Shown here: piece by piece, positions 1-11,239 of the stretch
Layout of the letters: each line of letters opens with the position of its first letter
Numbering within the stretch: the stretch's first letter is position 1
Assembly: GCA_964059195.1 (NCBI GenBank)
Contig: CAXKWD010000002.1
Span: forward strand, 164,120,559 to 164,184,558
Direction: 5' to 3'
Origin: Ectobius pallidus
Taxonomy: Eukaryota > Arthropoda > Insecta > Blattodea > Ectobiidae
DNA: 64,000 bases
Position numbers and translations under genes: made by a program
The notes under the pieces: generated by a model
The model's database searches: none
What the model was told of the DNA's origin: nothing
What the model saw: only the letters and a program-made list of their open reading frames with translations

Positions 1-279
1 GGCTCCACGCAGCTCATGGCGCAGAGAAGTAGCTGAGGTTATAGGGTTCCTACGTGCAGATACCCTTACATACCGGTCCTGAGCTGGTGTTGTTTTACGT
101 GCACGACCCATGCGAGGTCGATCTGCTACTGAATGGGTCTCCTGGAACTTTCTCCACAGTCTGGAGACAATACTTTGATTCACATGAAGGATGTTAGCAA
201 CATCAACGTGGCACATGTTTTGTTCCATCAAAGTGATAATTTTGATGCGGTCTGCCATTGAAAGTCTGTTCCGAGCCAT
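1..279 (-). CDS. Tc1-like transposase, N-terminal part (runs off the window)
   Basis: Reading the minus strand from the ATG at 279-277 gives 93 uninterrupted codons to base 1, so the gene continues outside the window. The protein begins MARNRLSMADRIKIITLMEQ. It then shows a helix-turn-helix pattern (DVANILHVNQSIVSRLWRKF, about residues 26-45) and a basic linker with PRMGRARKTTPAQ, followed by a second HTH-like stretch ending LRHEL. This is the layout of the paired DNA-binding domain of Tc1/mariner-family transposases, which bind the element's inverted repeats. The DDE catalytic domain would lie beyond position 1 and cannot be judged. No stop or frameshift is visible in this part. The element's terminus lies upstream at about 863-900, with a MITE inserted in the 5' UTR. 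Confidence 0.85.
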   Translation of the reverse strand, partial: MARNRLSMADRIKIITLMEQNMCHVDVANILHVNQSIVSRLWRKFQETHSVADRPRMGRARKTTPAQDRYVRVSARRNPITSATSLRHELRGA

Positions 280-294
280 TGCACTGCACTTGAA

Positions 295-657
295 CATAGG
301 CGTAACCAGGCCGACCATTTGGGGGGGGTTATAACATCCGCGGGGTCTGGGGGGTATGGAATACCCCCCAGGGAGAGGGGGGAAGATGCAAAATAACGAG
401 TTTTAAGCTTCCGGGGGTCCTCCCCCGGAAAATTTTCAAAATTAAGACGCAAAATAACTAATTTTAATTTTCCGGGGGTCCTCCCCCGGAAAATTTTCAA
501 AATTAAGACGCAAAATAACGAGTTTTAAGCTTCCCACGCTTTATACTTGTATTAAGTAATTTATGGGCAGACTTAAAAAAATTGTACAATTTTCCTTTTT
601 TTAATCAATGGGGGGGGGGGTTTCAAACCCCCAAAAACCCCCCTCGGTACGCCTATG
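295..657. mobile_element. hAT-like MITE with CATAGGCGTA ends
   Basis: The element starts CATAGGCGTAACCAGG and ends with GTACGCCTATG, so its termini are inverted repeats. It is noncoding. Inside are about three tandem units of roughly 62 bp, each with the hairpin CCGGGGGTCCTCCCCCGG. G- and C-rich homopolymers occur near the right end. Flanking octamers (CACTTGAA and CACTAGGA) match at 6 of 8 positions, a decayed 8-bp duplication as expected for hAT. A related copy lies inverted at 21017-21264. It interrupts the 5' UTR of the Tc1-like transposon. Confidence 0.75.
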
Positions 658-984
658 CACTAGGATGCACACAGACACTGACTGAAGGCACTAGGATGCA
701 CACAGACTCAACTGAATTTTGCTAGGATTACAGGATTTGTTTACTAGCCGTGATTGGAGTCTCCATGGTGATGCAGAATAAAACAAACGAAGGAGTTTGA
801 GTTGGTCAACAATATATGTGCTACATAAAATCAAAAGAAACATAAATATTAGGTATTATTGGGTAAACTGGACATATGCTTAAATTTTTTTTGACTAGTG
901 TATTTAGATTATAGTCGTAATACCACAAATTGTTCATGATAATAAATTAATTCCTATCATAATATATTACTGTAAAGTTTAGCC

Positions 985-1250
985 CAGCGTTTCTCAACCT
1001 ATGGTCCGCGGACCACTGGTGGTCCGCGAAGATGGTACAGATGGTCCGCAGACATAATAAAAAAATCATAAAGCAAGTGAAAAGTAAAGAAGTAAGATTG
1101 TTTCACCTATTTCGTTATAATGACCTATAATTAATACCCCAAATATTAAGAATAAAGGCCTTCTATTAAAAATGGAATGTAAAATTAGGGATCCGTTAAT
1201 TTTTAAGACATTTTAGAGGTCCTCGGGTTCAAAAAGGTTGAGAAACGCTG
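985..1250. mobile_element. hAT MITE, 266 bp, 8-bp TSD GTTTAGCC
   Basis: The termini CAGCGTTTCTCAACCT and AGGTTGAGAAACGCTG are near-perfect inverted repeats, and the octamer GTTTAGCC is repeated directly at 977-984 and 1251-1258. The sequence next to the left end, with the repeated TGGTCCGCG motif, is typical of nonautonomous hAT families with CAGNGTTTCTCAACC ends. No coding capacity. Confidence 0.9.
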
Positions 1251-1319
1251 GTTTAGCCTATTAAACAAGAATAATTGTATTTGGAATTATGTTTAGTTTA
1301 CCCCCTTGATAAAATTCCT

Positions 1320-2347
1320 GGCGACACCCTTGCTCTAGCAGCTTCTTTGACAAATCAGCCTGCAATGCCGGTGTGTGCTCTGACCCATCCTAAATGGATT
1401 TCGTGATATTCGCACAGTTTTTCTCTTAGCTTTCCGATGAGATAAGTATGTATGCAGTTGTTCTTTATTGAGTCTATTGCCATCTTGGTGTCTATTAGTA
1501 TTGCTATTTTTGTGTTATTTGTTTGGTAAGCGAATGAGATGTTTCAACCGACTTAAGGATAGCAATCTCCTCAGCCTGGGTGTTGGAACATTTTTCTAAT
1601 TTTTATTTTGCAATAGGGTACGCCTTGGTGTAGTGGTTAAGGCACTGCGCTACGAACCGGAGGGTCGCGGGTTCGATTCCCGATGGGATCGTTGAGATTT
1701 TTCAATTGGCTTTTATCCCTCTGGTGGCACTATGGTCCTGAGGTTGACCCAGCCTCTAACACAACTGAGTACCAGGAGTATTCCTGGGGGGTAAAATAAC
1801 AGTCGGTGCAAAGGGTTGACAACCTTGCCTCCATCCTGTGCCGTATGTCACAATCTGGAGCCTTAACCTCCCGGAAGCCCTGTCGGGTCTCCATCTCCCA
1901 TACAGGAATCGATTTACATACCTTTACCTTATATTTACAAGTTTTAATTAGTTCTCTGTCTATAGTCTAGAATATTGCAACGCCGGCTCGAACTTTTCCG
2001 TCTATTTTGTGTATGCAAAATATGATTCATTTGCCTCTTTTACGTCTGCTCAGTGGGCGGGTGAGACTACAGTGTTTTGCAGATGACAAGCGGTTTGTTC
2101 TTCTCCTGCTTAGATACGCGGTCCAATCAGAGACGGCGAGACGGAAGGAAGACCCTTCCTGCTAACGGTACTTCTTTAGCTCATACACGTGATTGGCGGT
2201 GAAGGAAAACGCTTCTCATTTAAAAAATTCTGTAGTCCTTAGCAGGCAGTAGGATCCTCTTCCAGTTCCAGTTCTATGTGTGTCACTCCCGCTATTACAC
2301 AAGAGGCTTCAAGAGAGAGTGTTCTATAGGCCTTCGCTATTTTGATA
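1320..2347 (-). pseudogene. LINE fragment: RT thumb and RNase H domain (I/LOA/R1-like)
   Basis: Minus-strand translation in several frames gives a post-RT thumb segment starting at 2347 with KAYRTLSLEASCVIAGVTHI, a motif common to I/R1/LOA-type LINEs. Further downstream come RNase H pieces: a VRAGVAIL stretch near 2000, then AILIDTKMAIDSI and LGWVRAHTGIAG. Stops and frameshifts make it non-functional. A tRNA-derived SINE (1616-1930) splits the RNase H domain. The preceding parts of the same LINE lie at 22515-22598 and 23786-24205, displaced by the A1/B and A2 insertions. About 2040-2300 reads poorly and is probably the decayed connector between thumb and RNase H. Confidence 0.75.
1616..1930 (+). 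mobile_element. tRNA-derived SINE (about 315 bp)
   Basis: A pol III box A-like sequence (TGGTGTAGTGGTTAAGG, from 1626) and a box B (GGTTCGATTCC, 1670-1680) lie about 45 bp apart, as in a tRNA-derived SINE head. The body extends to about 1930 without coding potential. It sits inside the LINE RNase H fragment. The missing clean cloverleaf and the long non-tRNA body argue against a functional tRNA gene. Confidence 0.8.
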
Positions 2348-2853
2348 TTAATTAGTAGGGATCGGATTCTTAGGTTTTTACCTATTTTTTTCCTTACTTC
2401 CAAAACAAAAATCGCTCATACACTTTTTCGAATCATGTCCATAGGATTCACCCACATTAATTCTATGGCACCTAAAAATACCTAAATGGGGTATAAAAAC
2501 CTAAATACACCTAAACGGGATATAAAACCTAAAATATCAAATTTAGGCTCCTTTTTGTCTTTTTTGTTTGTCAGTTGAGAAATCTATATTTTGCGGGGAG
2601 AGAATAATTTTGGTCGGGTAGAAATTAATACCACCAGCGTTTCATTCAACCATTGTCGTCTAGGATGGACAGTGTCAAGAGAGGAAAAGAGTACCGGCGT
2701 ATTCCTTTTAAAATATTCGTACGAACAACCATTGTTGCCGCGTATGAACAAGGATATAGATTTCTGTGTTTTAAAGCCCTTGTTTGCCTTTATTACTGCC
2801 CTGTTATTCATACTTAGTGGTCACACTGTGAGTTTTAAGAAGACGTGTTAATT

Positions 2854-2958
2854 ATGCCGAAACAAATGAAATCGAGTTTATTCCGGCAGTGGATTGGCGA
2901 CGGTCTGAATTTCACTACAGATGGCAAAGTAATATTTTGTCAAGCCTGCCAGAAACAC
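2854..2958 (+). pseudogene. First-exon relic of a CGGBP1/BED-type zinc-finger transposase
   Basis: The ATG at 2854 opens a 35-codon frame beginning MPKQMKSSLFRQW. It continues with FTTDGKVIFCQACQ and runs into a canonical splice donor (GTAAGT at 2959-2964). The pattern of a short basic N-terminus, then F-x-T-D-G-K-V-x-F-C-x-x-C, resembles the first half of the zinc finger in CGGBP1-like proteins derived from hAT transposases. The downstream exons are absent from this 1171-bp element. It is therefore probably a deletion derivative of a larger coding hAT. The same exon is preserved on the minus strand of copy A2 (23175-23279). Confidence 0.55.
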
Positions 2959-3345
2959 GTAAGTATTATTTACCTTTCTAGAAAAGGGGGAAGTTTTCGT
3001 CCCTAGTTGATCTGTTCTGCGGTTAGCATGCGTAACAACCGAAGAAAGGAAAATAATCAGTTTCACACAGTGGCGTAGGAAGGGGGGTGCGGGGGGTGCG
3101 GGCCGCCCCGGGTGCCATCACACGGGGGGTGACAAAATAAAAATGTGTCTTTGTAAGTAAAAAATCGCTCAGGGAATTTAAAGATATGGTAATAATATTT
3201 AAAACAATTATATAAGCTTAACAACTTTTAAGAAGTCAACATGCATATTGAAACTTCTTTTAGTTTTAAATAAAGTTAACAAAGGTATTAAATCGCGGCT
3301 GAACTGGCCGCTGTGTAGATACGAACAATAATATTATGGTTAGAG

Positions 3346-3717
3346 GGAGGGGTGTTTATTTCTGCCGATGCTTGTCTCTGCAGTTTTATTAATTTAAATG
3401 AGACTTCAAATGATATTGAAGGATACAAAAAAATCATAAAGACAAATAAATATAACAAATGTGATGGTCTAATAGTATATGTCAACAATCTTATTGATGT
3501 GACCTTAATGGATGATGAAATCGCTGACGCAAATAACTTGCATTTAACGTTTAATTTTAAAAACTGTCAATTCATATTAACAGCTACTATCTATAGATCA
3601 CCTAGTTTCCAAATGAAAAACAATTTCTTAGTTGGCTTAGAAAATTATTTAAAACGAAATCGAGGAAATTGTGATCACATAATTGTGGGTGATATCAATA
3701 TCCAAATATTCACATGA
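3346..3717 (+). pseudogene. LINE AP-endonuclease domain, partial
   Basis: The reading frame gives about 124 residues, beginning near GGVFISADACL. It continues to a TATIYRSPS-type motif and then IIVGDINIQI, the G-D-x-N metal-binding motif of APE-type LINE endonucleases, which nick the target DNA. The first third of the domain and everything after GDINI are missing. The frame ends at a TGA at 3715-3717, and the downstream linker begins in another frame at 3714, so an internal deletion probably removed the end of the domain. ATG 3352 is not a real start. Confidence 0.75.
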
Positions 3718-5536
3718 CCCAAAAAGATTTTGGCGTTCTATCAATGAATATTACAGATACATTAAAACGAGAAAATACGAATATAAACAAAATCGTAACA
3801 GAAGAAGGATTAACCATTACCAATAATAGTGAAATTGCTAATGAATTCAATAAACATTTTTCTCAGATTGGACATAAAATAACAAGCTCCATTTCATCAT
3901 ATTCATCACAATCTACTCGCAATAATAATCTACATTCAAATCCAACAGCTTCTCTGTTCCTACAGCCAATAATTGAAAATGAATTGATCTTAATTGCCAT
4001 AAACCTTAAGAATAGCGTTACTCCTGGAAGTGATGACATTTCATCAACTATAGGCTAATGAAAGCAATTATTAGATTTATTTCTAAACCCCTTACTCATA
4101 TTTTCAACCTATGCTTAGCTCAAGGCTTTTTTCCGGATGAATTAAAATATGCGACAGTAATTCCATTGTACAAATCAGGTGACAAATGTAATTTAAATAA
4201 TTATAGGCTAATATCCTTATTATCTACCATTGCAAAATTATTAGAGAAATGCATAAAAAATAGACTAACAAACTTTTTAGAAAAAAATAAACTATTAGCG
4301 GAATCACAATTTGGTTTTAGGAATAATATGAGTACAGATGATGCTATAATGGCCGTTACATCCACAATTATTAAAGCAGTAGATGAAGGAAAAAAATGCT
4401 TAGGTGTTTTTCTGGACCTAAGAAAGGCCTTTGACACTATAAGTCACAACATTTTGCTAAATAAATTAGAAAATATTGGTGTTAGAGGTATTGCCTTAGA
4501 CCTATTTCGATCATATTTATCAAATAGATACCAAATCACTAAAGTTAACAACGAAAAAAGTGAAAACGTAGTGCTAAATATCGGCGTCCCACAAGGGACT
4601 GTGTTAGGTCCTTTGCTCTTCTTAATATATATCAATGATCTTCTTAAATTAGATATAAGTCTCATCAAAGGCAATGTCTATTCCTTCGCTGATGACACAG
4701 TAATCATATTTTCTGGAAACAGTTGGGAGCACGTTTTTAGTAATGCTAACATTGGAACAAACAAAATAAAAAAATGGCTCGATGAAAACCTTCTATCTTT
4801 AAACATTGATAAAACAACATATTTACCATTTTCACTAAACTCTAAAGGACTTTCCTCGATAAATGCACAACACAATATAATCTTACATGAAATCTCTTGT
4901 TCTATCCCTTTTAATTGTAAATGTCCAAAATTAAGTTCATCAACACAAGTAAAATACTTAGGTGTTATCATTGATCAAAATTTACGGTGGGAAAAACATG
5001 TTCAATATCTGTGTCTTAAACTACGGAAAACTATATATAAATTTGTTATATTAAGAAACATTATGCCACAGAGTACTTTAAGACTAATATATCTAAGTTT
5101 AGTCCAATCAGTTATACAGTATGGAATAATAGGATGGGGTGGGATATGTCAGACTGCACTTCGCCCATTGTCGTTGTTGCAGAAAAGAATAATCAAGATA
5201 TGTTTAAAAAAATCAATGGACTATCCATCTAAAAGTTTATATAAAGATTTTGACGTATTGAATATTAAACAATTATACTCCTACACTTTATTAAATTATT
5301 TCCATAAACATCATGAAAAGTTCATAACACGAAATCACTACTATAATACAAGGAGGTATAATATCTCTTGTCCTCTTTTCGAACCAAAGTGTGCTACAGA
5401 AGTAGGTCTAAGGCATAGTATAAATTTCGGACCAAGGCTGTACAACAATTTTACTAGAAGAAACCCTAATATGATACCACTAAACAATAAATTGTTTAAA
5501 AAAAGAGTACTCGATTTGATTAAATCTAACTTGTAA
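3714..5536 (+). pseudogene. LINE reverse transcriptase (frameshifted once)
   Basis: An open frame (3714-4058) with a polar linker ending NSVTPGSDDIS is followed, shifted at about 4058, by a 492-codon frame to 5536. The shift falls where the conserved PGxDxI motif starts the RT. The long frame then shows VIPLYKSGDKCNLNNYRLIS, QFGFRN, FLDLRKAFDTISH, GVPQGTVLGPLLFLIYINDL and the catalytic FADDT. The thumb and a C-terminal region ending LIKSNL follow. The catalytic residues are retained, so only the frameshift and the damaged endonuclease mark it as dead. It copies element RNA at the nicked target. Confidence 0.88.
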
Positions 5537-5849
5537 TTGTACTTTTACCACTTTTTTATGTTAATCATTCTCAACTGTAAATTTTTAATTTTTAACATTG
5601 GGTATTTTGTTTGTAACTCTGTTATGTTACTGTAATTTATTTTTTCGTATCTTTGTTCATGCATTTATTTCATATAAGCAATCTTATTTATTTTTATTCT
5701 TATTTTTTACCTAAAACTATAATATGTATGATTTTTTTTATATAATTTTCAAAATTTAATTTTAGTATGACTGAACTGACCCCGAACACGAGCTATGCTC
5801 ATGCGGGGCAAATAATACTCTTTTCAAATTGTACAAATTGTGTGTATAT

Positions 5850-6183
5850 TATTGTTAAAACTTTCCGGGCTCTGTTGCCGTGGTCCATCGGATTGCTTTC
5901 CGGACGTTTCGCCCACAACTGCGGCAGGCATCATCAGCGGTGAGTTCTGCTTCGGAGTTTCCTCGGCGAGGTCTTGCTGTCGACTGATATAGCAGCTGGA
6001 TTTCGGCGCGTATTTATAGGCTGTTGGCTGCACATACTCGCACCGTTGCTTGCAGCTGATTGGTCGGTCGTTGTATCAGCCGTTTCTGGTTGGCTCCCTC
6101 TTTCTATTGTACTAGGATCTTCAGATTGGCTGCTAGACTGTTGAATGGCATTGATACTGTTTTGTAGTGCCGGATACCACACC
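5850..6183 (-). pseudogene. Penelope-like element 3' end (left copy)
   Basis: Minus-strand translation gives a tail that begins WYPALQNSINAIQQS. It runs through a polar S/T/Q-rich stretch to a stop, followed by the GETSGKQSDG-type frame and the hammerhead-like motif. It matches 20155-20485 in inverted orientation. Upstream of WYPALQ the GIY-YIG endonuclease coding part present in the right arm is absent here; the junction CCACACC/AGTAGTATG coincides with the base of the right-arm hairpin. The left copy differs by a 3-bp insertion (an extra Thr codon). At about 5849 it abuts the CR1/Jockey-like LINE tail. Confidence 0.75.
5903..5937 (-). ncRNA. Hammerhead-ribozyme-like motif in Penelope 3' end (left copy)
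   Basis: On the minus strand the core CTGATGA is followed by a short stem-loop (GCC/GGC stem), then GAAAC and GTC, the order of a type I hammerhead with a minimal helix III. Identical to the right-arm copy at 20397-20431. Penelope-like elements are known to carry hammerhead motifs. Cleavage is inferred, not shown. Confidence 0.6.
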
Positions 6184-8030
6184 AGTAGTATGGGGGCGTC
6201 TATAGGTAGTGGCCAACCTGTGGTCCGCAACCCAAGGACCATGGATGGCTCGCGACACCAATGTAGTTATGCCCTTTTGCCAACGACGCCTGCAAACGCA
6301 CTCTTACGCAAGGCTTTTTAACTATGTTGTTAAGCCCTTATGCCAAAACGTCTGGATATGCACTATTACGCAAGGCTTTTACCAATTTGTTACGCCCTTA
6401 TGTCATGGACGTCTGGACACCCACTCTTATGCAAGGGCTTTAATTGATCCCCCAACGTTATGTTATGACCTTTTGACAGCTGTAGGGACACTATCCCAGG
6501 ACTTCCATATGACGTCATCAGCATATAGCTTTCTTATGCATGTTCATTTTATATTTATTTAATAAAATCTTGTCATAGAGATGGATTCGAACCACTCAAG
6601 TTATGATTACCGACCAGTCGTTTTAAACCGCATGACCACAGCGAGATTTGTTATTTCACTTGCAAGGGTTGTCTCATAAGAAAGTTAGGTTTCTCGGTGA
6701 CGTCATGCTTATTCAATCTTGTGTTTCCCATGTTGTTTACCAGGTGTCGGGTATGTACCAAGCTGTTTGCTAGATGGCGCCAGCGTTTTCAAATATTCCA
6801 ATGATAAACAGTCGTTACTTCAATCATGAATATATTATTAACATGAACTCCTTTCTGTAAAGGATTCTATTATTAACACATTTCTGACATTTAATTCGAG
6901 TCAAGACTTGATGTGAAATAGTTTGGTACATGAAAATCTTATTTGCAGTTGTTTGATTTAAATGTTAACTAATAATTTGAATTACAAATATCTTAGTTAA
7001 ATCTAATGTACAAATACGTTCTTCTGGATACGCACTCTTACGCAAGGGTTTTTAACCTAATATTGTTAGTATATGTGTTCTTATGCAAGGGTTTTCTCTG
7101 GATATGCACTCTTGTATGAATTTTTAAATCCTGTTGAAGTTACTCCTTTTTGCCAAGGACATCTGATATGTGTCTTCTACACTCTAACCCTTGTTTGTAA
7201 CCCCAATGTGACGTCATCATCCTGTAGGATATCACGTTCTTATGCATGTTGGTTTTAAATTTATTTATTATTCTAATAAAATCTTGTCATACAGGTCGGT
7301 TTAATCCACTCAAGTTGCTATTACCAGTTAGTTGTTTTCAACCATGTGGCTAAAGTGAGACTTTCTACTGTCGATACAAGGGATGTCTCATATAACTCAT
7401 CGTCTCCTTAGGAACGTCAAGGCTGTTCTTACGTAAGATTTTGTTTACTAATTTATTACAAACTAGACGACGCATACTAGGTTCAACAAAATTAAAAACC
7501 TGAAAAGACGCATGTAAATGTTCTACTCCCTCCGCAACCCCTGGATGGCTCACGACCAAAAAAGGGGAATGTTCCAACTTGGATAGTTTTGTCTTCTTAC
7601 GCTATGATATTGCTGTACTCTGCCCGCAACCCGCGGATGGCTCGCGACAACATCTTTCAGCTTCTTGCATTTATTTTTTTATCACGACCCACCCATGGCT
7701 TACGACTAAACCTATAGTAGGTTTTAGACTTCTTATGCCATTATAACACTACACTCACATAGCTTCCACAACCCTGAATGGCTCGTGACAAAATTACGGT
7801 GTCTTCTTGTATTATGAAATTTTACCACGACCCACCCAGGGCTCGAGACTACCTTGTGCATTCATTTATTTTTGCAACGACTCTTCTAGGTATGAAATAA
7901 ATGTTTTAAACCTCACCTTCATGTGTTAAGAAATTTTACCACAAACTACCAAAGCTTGGTACGGTGCGAGAAATATATGTCTTCTCGTAACAGTTTAACT
8001 AGAAGGAGGTTTGTCATGGGCAATGCTTAA
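6184..8030. repeat. Outer part of left arm: mixed degenerate tandem motifs
   Basis: Two repeat types alternate. One is a roughly 65-bp unit containing CGCACTCTTACGCAAGG (6280-6450, again 7030-7110), also found at the palindrome centre. The other is a degenerate unit around CCGCAACCC...ATGGCTCGCGAC (6225-6256, then about six copies between 7525 and 7990). Larger modules carrying TGACGTCA and GACAAGATTTTATTA-type sequence (read on the opposite strand) recur near 6500-6590, 7200-7290 and 9310-9390. Open frames here are short and unconvincing. The mirror image lies at about 17870-19710. Confidence 0.6.
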
Positions 8031-9003
8031 CTATCGGGGGAAGGTTTCAATAATCCTCAACTCAAAGAATATGCACGTGATATTCCGAGGACATCTTTTA
8101 GAATGCATGGGATAGTACATAGCTTAAACGAGAGGATCGCCGTTTTTCAGCTTAGGGAAAGATGTCGTGTTATCTGATTACAAATACGCTAAATGTTTTG
8201 GATAAGTAATGAGAACAACACAATCAAAGAGTGTCTTGTCCTTGGAAATAAAGAACGCTATACTCAGAATAATAATTCATTTATTGACTATATATATATA
8301 CAAACTTCAACTATGTTTATACAAACATAAAGAATGAACAGATCCACTCTTAGTTCTTACAATAAATACATTTCCATTAAACAGTTTTGTTAAATATGTA
8401 TTACTCTAAAGTTTTCATTTGAAACAACAGCAAATCAGCAATAAAAAACTTACTTTGCCCAAGCCTATGACAACTGTGAAAAAATAATGCTATGCTAACA
8501 GTCTAAAGTTTTTAACACATTAAATAAAAACTGTTCTTCATATTGAAGCAGATCCCTCACACATTTTTCTCTGTCAACGATAAATTGTATTCACATGCCA
8601 TCGATATCCAGTTTTAAAACCACTGACATATTTTTCTAAACACCAATAAATTGTACTAATATTTTTTTTACTACTATCACACAGAAAATAATTTTAAGTT
8701 TGACCTGCATATGTACTTAGCCTTTAGTTGTTTATCAGTGATAAAGTTATGTACTGTTAGCTTTCTGTCCTGTTGACTACCTGTTTGAAAGAAGAAGGAG
8801 AGGGCAATAGGAAAGGTTTCTATTGAGTCAATTTTGATTTGAATATGTAATATCCGTTTACATTACATTTTCTCCACAATATTGATTTTTAAAAGAAATA
8901 TAGAAAGTTTATGTTTTATTTTATAAACTCATATCACTAAACACAGAATATTTCGTCACAACGTCTGTAAATATCATAATGGCTGGAACAAGTTATGTCC
9001 TAT

Positions 9004-9086
9004 ATATAATGGTCTCTCGGGCTTCCAACCGGGTTAAAGTATGGTTTGCTTCCGAGCTTTCGGCTGCTGTCAGCTCTGCAGCCATC
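9004..9086 (-). mobile_element. 83-bp Penelope-tail-like insertion (left arm copy)
   Basis: Mirror image of 16795-16877. On the minus strand it reads GATGGCTGCAGAGCTGACAG, then a GCAGCC strand closing a 6-bp stem, GAAAGCTCGG and a short tail. It is flanked by the same 11-bp direct repeats as the other copy. It resembles the 3' terminal segment of the Penelope-like element (stem followed by CGAAA and GGAAGC). Confidence 0.55.
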
Positions 9087-11239
9087 TTATGTCCTATTTA
9101 AAAAAATATATATATATACGAACACATAATTATATTGTCCATATCCATTGTCTTAAGCACACGCCCATCGTTCTGGGATAGAATCCAACCTAATGTTGTT
9201 AGGATATGTGTTCTGCACTCTTGTGCGATGTTTTTATCCTGTTGAAGTTATGTCCTTATGCCCAGGATGTCTGGATATGTGTCCTCCACACTCTAACCCT
9301 TGTTTGTAACCCTATGTGACGTCATCCTATTGCGTTTTTATGCATGTTGGTTTTAAATTAATTTATTATTCTAATAAAATCTTGTAATATGGGTGGACGA
9401 TACGTTTTTTTTTCCACCAACGAAGTTTCAAAGCTGCAACTCAACCTCAGGCGATTCCTGTTAGGACTTGAATACTTTCACCAGATTGCAAGAATTTGAT
9501 AGCGATGTCATGTAGGAATTTGTTGGTAAAAGAAACTGATGTCTGAATGTTAGTGTAATAAACATATTACGGATCGACTACAAAGTACCGATTGTGGAAA
9601 GAGTTTACCCTTCATTCCTGATTACTAGACAATGACTGCAAACACGTTATAGCATGAGTTAATATTTCTTTCATGTCCCTCCGTACAGTATGAAGTACAA
9701 TGATTTGTCTGGTGTTACGAAGATAAACATCTTCAGGTATAATTAAAAGGGTGTTGGATTTAATACGTTTATGATTAATAGAATGCAAAAGAGTGACATA
9801 AAGTAGCTTTGAATATATCATTAGTACGGGTTCATTTTAACTCGCTATATTTTGGCTTATGAAATAAGGTTCCCTGCAATTCCTCCTTGCGATACAGGTA
9901 ATTTTCAGAGTTATCTAAGTGTTACAAATATTGATGAAAAAATTATGCAGAATACTACGTGACATTTCATTTATGCACTGTAAGTTATCGTCCGATTGAC
10001 AGCTAGTTTGAAAAAGAAATATCGTGAGCATTAAAAACTTACATTAGTTATCTTAAAGATATGGCAACGAATCGTGTCTCTACTTGCATAGAACATTGCC
10101 CTATGCCTATGACAACTGTGAACAAACATTGCTGTGGTAACAGTCTAAAGTTTTTTAACACATTAAATAAAATTACAGATATTTATATTATTTCGGTAAC
10201 AACTGTTCTCAATATTGAAACAGATCACTCACACATTTTCTTCCTAGTGTAGATATGAACATATTTTCACAGTAGTGTCTGCAAGTGCCATGTCGATGAT
10301 TTAAACATTTTCGTATCCAATATATCGTTATTTAACTGTTCATTGTCTTCGAATAAAACCTGTATCCGACGTTTTCGGTCTATTGGTACAGAGCACACGC
10401 ATTTCATACATAGATAAGAAACCAGATTAATGTTCCTGAAAAAAATATGACGTAGGAGCAAATCTTTGCTGTTTCTTCGTCTTGTAAACTTCGAATCTCT
10501 ACAATTTATTTTGAAAGCAGTCGAAAATACGCATTAGAGATATGTTCTCCCCCCCTAAAAAAGACACCTAGAGGTCTTGAACGTGAAATGTAGAAGGAAA
10601 TGCCCAATATTCTACAGGCTCCAACAAATTGTAAGTATTAGTAGGGTAATTTACGTACATATATGTGTTTTAGTAAAGTAATAAAAAAACCAATCCAACA
10701 TTTCTGCATTTCGCGACAGTGTTTATGTCATCTTTAGGCAACAAAAGGTCGCAGACACCAATTCCCTATGCTATATGTTTACATATTATAAAAATAACTG
10801 ATTCTACACAATAATTTGGTATACAAACAGAAATAAAACTAAGAAACTGAAGGAACATGTAATAATTTCCTAAAAATTTAGATTTTAATGACAAAATAAA
10901 CCTATAAGGTTGTAAGGTCTTATGTGAAGTATTATAAGTTACGATAGGGTGTCGTTTGTGTGATTTCCTGATAATAATAATAATCATTATTTTACGATAA
11001 CGTAAAAACAAGATATGTTTTAAAAATGTGTAAACAATGCAGGGATAGGAAATAAAGATCCGTGTGTTTGAACAACTTAATAATAATACCTGTATGATTT
11101 TAACGAATAAACTTTCACTGATGAAGTTAAAACTATTTATTTATACACTATAGTAAACATTCACTTTATTTGACATTGTCCTTCGTCACGTAAATAGAAT
11201 TGCACTCATACTGCACACAGTCACACAGACCGTGAATAC

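Larger units (their letters stand above)
1..902 (-). mobile_element. Tc1-like DNA transposon, 5' half with terminal repeat
   Basis: The transposase start (1-279) is followed upstream, on the minus strand, by noncoding DNA up to a typical Tc1-type end. Read on the minus strand from 900 this end is CACTAGTCAAAAAAAATTTA, and it continues with a segment containing ATGTCCAGTTTACC. It abuts the dinucleotide TA (901-902), the expected Tc1 target site. A 363-bp MITE (295-657) sits between this end and the ATG. Short repeats of ACTAGGATGCACACAGAC lie at 658-710. The other terminus is outside the window, so activity cannot be assessed. Confidence 0.7.
3346..5825 (+). mobile_element. CR1/Jockey-like non-LTR retrotransposon, 5' truncated
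   Basis: An AP-endonuclease fragment, a linker and a reverse transcriptase follow in order on the plus strand, with frame changes. After the RT stop at 5536 comes about 290 bp of AT-rich 3' UTR. It ends with a GAACACGAGCTATGCTCATG hairpin region and an AT-rich tail near 5825. The 5' end is truncated: the endonuclease begins mid-domain near 3346. It lies inside element B, between B's left terminus and the inverted duplication. Clade assignment (CR1/Jockey group) rests on domain order and motifs only. Confidence 0.8.

Noticed and set aside
1616..1690. Functional tRNA gene at the box A/box B sites (also 25192 and 36005)
   Set aside because: Boxes are present but no clean acceptor stem or cloverleaf is seen, and long non-tRNA bodies follow, as in SINEs.
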